13,778 nucleotides of DNA from Dimargaris cristalligena (lineage: Eukaryota > Kickxellomycota > Dimargaritomycetes > Dimargaritales > Dimargaritaceae), in assembly GCA_027576995.1 (NCBI GenBank), contig JANBQC010000683.1:1-13778 (forward strand), in the 5' to 3' direction. The translations under genes and the position numbers were made by a program. Below the pieces are notes generated by a model. That model did not search any database, was not told the DNA's origin, and worked only from the letters and a program-made list of their open reading frames with translations. This document shows positions 9,914 through 13,778 of this stretch, piece after piece. How positions within the stretch are numbered: position 1 is the stretch's first letter; each line of letters starts with the position of its first letter.

Positions 9914-10498
9914 ATGTCATTTTTCCCTACCATATCACCCCTCCCTCGCACGCACTCCCACTTTTCCTTTCGGTTTACCCTATCTCGTATATCCTCTTCT
10001 TCCCAACCTCGCCTACCTACTCGCATCTATCATGACATGTATTCGCGCCTCCATCTGACTACCCCTCTCCCTCTCTATTTTCGCCTATTAACATTTGTTG
10101 CATTAGATATTTTACCATTGCTTATATTAGCCACTATATTTATCCCAGTTGCCTCTTTGCACGTCAAGGATATGCTTGATTCCCTGATAATCTCTCGGAC
10201 GATTGTTAGATCCCGGAAATCTCAAGCGCGACCCCTGTTATTTACTAACCCCCTTCGTCGGTTGGATTTTGGTCACTACTTGGCCGTATTCCCCGACGTG
10301 GTCTTATTTTTATATTATCATCTACTTACAATTAAAAGTTATATATTATTATCCCAATATCTATGTACCTTGCCGTTTGTGGGGCCTTTGTTGATCGAGG
10401 TCCGATATACGTGGACATTTATTACATCTACGCCTACAGCTGCCGAGGTCGATTGGCATCAGCTAAATTTGGCTACTTTCTTAGTGCTCTCCACTTGA
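9914..10498 (+). CDS. Doubtful hydrophobic ORF, function unknown
   Basis: A 194-residue open frame from the ATG at 9914 to TGA at 10496-10498. I recognise no family. The first 45 residues are Ser/Pro/Arg-rich. Hydrophobic runs follow around residues 63-82 (LLTFVALDILPLLILATIF) and 132-166, which could be membrane segments, with a basic stretch (SRKSQARP) between them. Against coding: third positions are not C/G-biased as in the CRAL-TRIO gene, the first third is C/T-rich DNA that encodes Ser, Pro, Leu and Phe by default, and a second overlapping frame (10363-10584) is also open. For coding: almost 600 bases without a stop, in CpG-normal DNA. It could be a small membrane protein, an exon of a spliced gene, or chance. 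Confidence 0.22.
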   Translation: MSFFPTISPLPRTHSHFSFRFTLSRISSSSQPRLPTRIYHDMYSRLHLTTPLPLYFRLLTFVALDILPLLILATIFIPVASLHVKDMLDSLIISRTIVRSRKSQARPLLFTNPLRRLDFGHYLAVFPDVVLFLYYHLLTIKSYILLSQYLCTLPFVGPLLIEVRYTWTFITSTPTAAEVDWHQLNLATFLVLST

Positions 10499-11690
10499 TA
10501 TTAGGGAAAAGTAGGGATGCTGGTGACGTCGTCAATTACATGGGGATGTGTCATAATATATCCGATAATACGTTTCATCCTTAGAAATAGGCACATATTC
10601 CGTTCGCGTAATGGATTATCCCAGGTTGCTAAGTTCATCAAATACGCGATTGTCCAAAATTGACAAGGGAGAGGATGTCAGCCCCGCCGTAGTAAGGTGA
10701 TTTATATTATAGCCCCCTCCTAAAATACAGGGGTAACTGGAATGTCTAGGTATAAATATCAATCCGAATAACCACTATATTATTTTTTATCTTCCACCGG
10801 CCAAGATAGGGCCACGATGGCCATGGTCTGTTTTGGGCGATCCGCTTACTCAATGAAAAACACATATAATAGGCAAATGTATGCCCCAAAATTTGATTTA
10901 CGGTAGAATTGTTTTTCATCTATATAGCATACGAAATAAAGCATCCCCATTATACTGGGGCGACGTGTATAATGATGCTGGTTGCCGACAGTGTTCTAAT
11001 TAGGGCGAACGAAAGGCAAGACCGAGTGGGCAGTGAAGTGATCATTACTGATGGATAGAGTTGCTATACTTGGCCGTTTCATTAGATAATGCACTTTTAA
11101 GTACTGATATTGCTAATGTTCATTTATCAGAGCTGGCTTAAAAACCCAAAGGGCACATCGCGGATTCCACCTGTTCCACGGTATTCTTTTAGCTTAGCGA
11201 TGATTTAGAAACTCCCATGACCGGAACTATGCACAAGCATCTATGCTATACATTTACGCGGCTTGTCAACTTGTTAGATCAGCCAGGGACGTTGGGCATG
11301 GCTGTTGGGGTTTTTCGGTTTAGTTTTCTGGGTGTGCTTCATCACAACCACCACCTTTGATCATCACCACAGGCTACTCGTCTTTTGGATTACTTTATAG
11401 CCTTTGAGTCGAGTGGAATCAACAAGTTCCTGTGCAACCAGTGATACTGAGGGATATCTCGAATCCCTCTTTAGTTGTGACGTCTTCCACCTCTGTTTGC
11501 CACCCCGTGTCCCTAATAACAGACATGTGGCCTGCCTCATTGGCATGCAGGTGGAAACAAAAGTGGCTAATATGAGAAGAACAAAGGTGGTCAAAAACTC
11601 AACGGGTCGGCCGTTTCTTAACATATCGCTTGTTGATTGTCACTTGTCACATGTTATTCTCGTTGGTTGGGCCACCTACCCCGCGTAGTA
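10499..11690. other. CpG-normal intergenic DNA, no gene recognised
   Basis: About 1.2 kb of AT-rich, CpG-containing unique DNA. Short open frames overlap on opposite strands at 11364-11688; the plus-strand frame opens on TTG and neither shows a known motif. The region ends abruptly at about 11690, where CpG nearly disappears and repeat-like sequence begins. Confidence 0.5.
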
Positions 11691-11789
11691 TAAACTAGGC
11701 TATAGTATACAGTCCCTTAAAATAATGCTATCTGTCAAATGGGATAGTCAGACCTAGCAAAAGGTGCGTGACCTATCCTCATTGGCCTC

Positions 11790-12130
11790 CATTTAAAGGC
11801 CTTAGTATACTATAGTATCTTCCACATGGTAGTAACTTTTGGTACCAAATCTATCTATTAATCACCCATCCCAGTCAGAACCACTCGGTTCTACCTGTAC
11901 ACTCAAATGTTCCAAATGCTGTTCCCATACCCATCAGAGTCTTCCAGATAATAACAGATATTAATCAGTACTGTTGTTTACTATTCCTAGGATGACCCTC
12001 CAGGTTACACTTTGTCTTTTTCTCAGGGTATACATATTGCATATATCCAAATAAACCCCTTTATCCTTTCCCCTAGTTAGTACATGTACCCTCTGTACCC
12101 ATATATTGATAGTTTTCCAGTACTGTTTCT
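11790..12130 (+). repeat. LTR-like repeat copy 3, strongly diverged
   Basis: The order of landmarks matches the family: AAGGCCTTAGTATACTATAG near 11797, CCATCAGAGTCTTCC near 11931, a degenerate TATA zone near 12028-12046, AATAAACCC at 12050-12058, then CTAGTTAGTACATGTACCCTC near 12073. Similarity to copies 1 and 4 is patchy, so this is an older copy or a related subfamily. It lies on the same strand as copy 4, about 0.8 kb to its left. Confidence 0.5.
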
Positions 12131-12624
12131 AGTTCAATAAGTTCTGGTTGTAATAGCTCCCAGTATTATGTTCTTTGGAAGTATGACTGGGTTAATTCTG
12201 ATCTAGTACTGGGGCGGATAGCCACTACAACAGTAATAAATAATAAAGTCAAAGCCAAAGCCACAATCATAAGCAATGATAGGGTATTCATTTATTATCA
12301 AGTAACTAACCGATGAATAAGGCTGGGAGAAAGCTGTTAGAAAAGCATATCATATAAATCATAGTGTGGGGCAGTGCTGATTCACATTTAAGATGGTTCA
12401 AGGTTAGTGCAGTGGGCCCCCAACTTACAATTGTAGGAGTACTCCTCAGACTCAGAAGGGTGGACTTGGGAGAACTAAATTCCACAATAAATGGTGAGTA
12501 ATATGAAGTAATGCTTCTAATATAATGTCAAGACTCCTCAGTGAGTATCCAAAATAGTAAAGTGGGTGTCAATATATTCAAGTGTTGGCCCTGTCAGCCC
12601 TCCTAATCTGACCTAAATCCAAAC
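12131..12624. other. CpG-poor DNA between repeat copies 3 and 4
   Basis: About 500 bases with two CpGs. The right part (about 12390-12620) resembles the reverse complement of 4160-4450 in short blocks such as CAGACTCAGAAGG and GTGTCAATA, suggesting an upstream extension of the repeat. No gene is seen. Confidence 0.35.
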
Positions 12625-13158
12625 TTAATGATTATCCACCCTTATTAGGCCTTATAGTACCATATTAACCCTCCCATAGTCACCCCCGGTACTATGGGAT
12701 CATCATTTATTATATAACCCTTCTCCTTCTGACCCCAATGCTTTACACTAAATACTTAACCTGCTGATCCAACAACTCTTCCAGTTCCCATGAGAGTCTT
12801 CCTGATATGAAGCCATTCGGTCAGTCTATACCACAGTTTAGTAGTATCTCCCCTTGGGACCTCCCTCTGGAGCTGTCCCCATGCATATATAACTGGGCCC
12901 CATTGTGGACTGGTTTAATTCCTCAGCTTATTCATACCCCCCAGTTTGCCTCAATAAACTCTATATACTCTCACCCCCTCATACTAACTAGTAAGTATGC
13001 CTACTGCACATCCCTTGTATATACTTATGATTATCCTTTATTGGCTAGTACAGTGCCCCATCCTAATGCTAGTAGCTGCTTGGCTGGGTCTAAGCCCCAC
13101 CTACCATTAGAAGCCTATCCCTGAGTCTCTTGATGGACTAAGAGTGGTTAATTTAGGT
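12625..13158 (+). repeat. LTR-like repeat copy 4
   Basis: The fullest plus-strand copy. Landmarks are TAATGATTATCC (about 12626), GGCCTTATAGTACCATATTAA (about 12649), TATATAA at 12886-12892, AATAAA at 12953-12958, and the block shared exactly with copy 1 at 13056-13076. It aligns with the reverse complement of copy 2 except for a gap of about 40 bases near 12643. It ends near 13158, where similarity to copies 1 and 2 stops. The 105-codon frame at 12807-13124 lies wholly inside the repeat and is not a gene. Confidence 0.78.
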
Positions 13159-13577
13159 AACACTAGTGGAGGACCATATCAAATGGTCCCTCAAAGGAAA
13201 GCCTCTGTACCCCTATCATCTGTAGACCCACCTGCACCTTACAAAGGACTGTAAGGCACCATGGAAGAAATATACCACTACCTGCAAAGGACTATAGACA
13301 ACTAAGCTGTTACCCCACAAAGGACCATGGAAGTGCTGTCACAGAGTGGTTGTATCAAGCCACAAAATAGAACAAAAAAAATATATAAAAAGGGCAGGGT
13401 AGCTTTTCCAGGCAAACTGGCTTATTACTCATATGAAAAATATATTAATAAAACCAACTGTATATTGTTAGAAAACTATCTCATCCCAAGTGTGGAATAC
13501 TCTTCCTGATGCGGCATATGCTCACTGGCCTCCTATTGGTTAGATTTTCTCTAAGAAAAACTACCATAGAGAGCTTA
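13159..13577. other. CpG-poor region right of repeat copy 4
   Basis: About 420 bases with one CpG. It holds a short palindrome (13171-13189) and four spaced CAAAGGA motifs at 13192, 13242, 13285 and 13318. The 60-codon ATG frame at 13327-13509 is Lys/Tyr/Asn-rich because the DNA is AT-rich and shows no motif. If copy 4 is a 5' LTR this would be element interior, but no primer-binding site is evident. Confidence 0.35.
13171..13189. repeat. Short palindrome GGACCAT / ATGGTCC
   Basis: Two perfect 7-base arms (13171-13177 and 13183-13189) around a 5-base spacer, just after the end of repeat copy 4. Confidence 0.6.
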
Positions 13578-13729
13578 ATCATCACCTTACAGTTCTTTCT
13601 TACTCTTATCTATTTTTGACATAAGCTTTATTATCAATCTTGGATTATCATCTGTAAAGAACTGAAATCAAATCCTTGAAAACTGAACTTTATTTGAAAA
13701 AATAGATAATAAAAGGGAAAGGTGATGAT
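13578..13729. repeat. Imperfect inverted repeat with nested second stem
   Basis: The outer arms are ATCATCACCTT...TATTTTT (13578-13616) and its imperfect complement AAAAAATAGATAAT...GGTGATGAT (13697-13729). A nested perfect 9-base stem pairs CAGTTCTTT (13590-13598) with AAAGAACTG (13656-13664). It may be a decayed MITE-like or foldback element, or a structured part of a retroelement; an A/G-rich run (13757-13765) resembling a polypurine tract follows it. Confidence 0.5.
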
Positions 13730-13778
13730 AGACTTGCTGTTCCAAGAGGTGGCAGCAAGGGGGAGTATTTATACTCGA

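Noticed and set aside
12807..13124. 105-codon ATG frame
   Set aside because: It sits inside LTR-like repeat copy 4 across its TATA and AATAAA landmarks, and the frame is not kept in the other copies as far as I can follow by eye.
13195..13400. Cys-rich translation considered as a retroviral-type zinc knuckle
   Set aside because: Cysteine and histidine spacing does not fit CX2CX4HX4C and the frame is broken by stops.
1..13778. CRISPR array, bacterial operon, prophage or defence system
   Set aside because: There are no regularly spaced direct repeats, no ribosome-binding sites, no gene strings and no bacterial gene families; the clear protein is eukaryotic.

Overview
The window reads as nuclear DNA of a eukaryote, most likely a fungus and possibly an early-diverging one. 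Three things support this. The only clear protein is a CRAL-TRIO/Sec14-type lipid-transfer protein, a eukaryotic family. Gene density is very low, with microsatellites, TATA-type core promoters and possible GT-AG introns but no ribosome-binding sites or operons. Several diverged copies of one dispersed repeat have a TATA-box-then-AATAAA layout like a retrotransposon LTR. The narrower taxon is a guess.

Layout. 1-235 is a repeat copy cut by the window edge, followed to about 905 by the same AT-rich, almost CpG-free DNA. 905-2965 is a CpG-normal island with no recognisable gene. 2966-5100 is CpG-depleted again and carries a minus-strand repeat copy at about 3565-4150, with weaker similarity to about 4450. 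5100-11690 is a long CpG-normal segment. It holds a weak minus-strand open stretch (5174-5602), the promoter and leader zone of the gene (6900-8237), the intronless CRAL-TRIO gene (8238-9140), a pyrimidine-rich 3' flank, and a doubtful hydrophobic ORF (9914-10498). From about 11700 to the end the DNA is CpG-depleted and contains two more plus-strand repeat copies and an imperfect inverted repeat near the right edge.

One well-supported protein gene therefore sits in an island of about 6.6 kb between decayed repeats. No operon, gene cluster or multi-gene system can be supported. I found no CRISPR array, rRNA or tRNA. The most interesting observations are the sharp mosaic of CpG-poor and CpG-normal DNA, the LTR-like repeat family whose two best copies face opposite ways around the gene island, and the possible 5'-leader intron upstream of the lipid-transfer gene.
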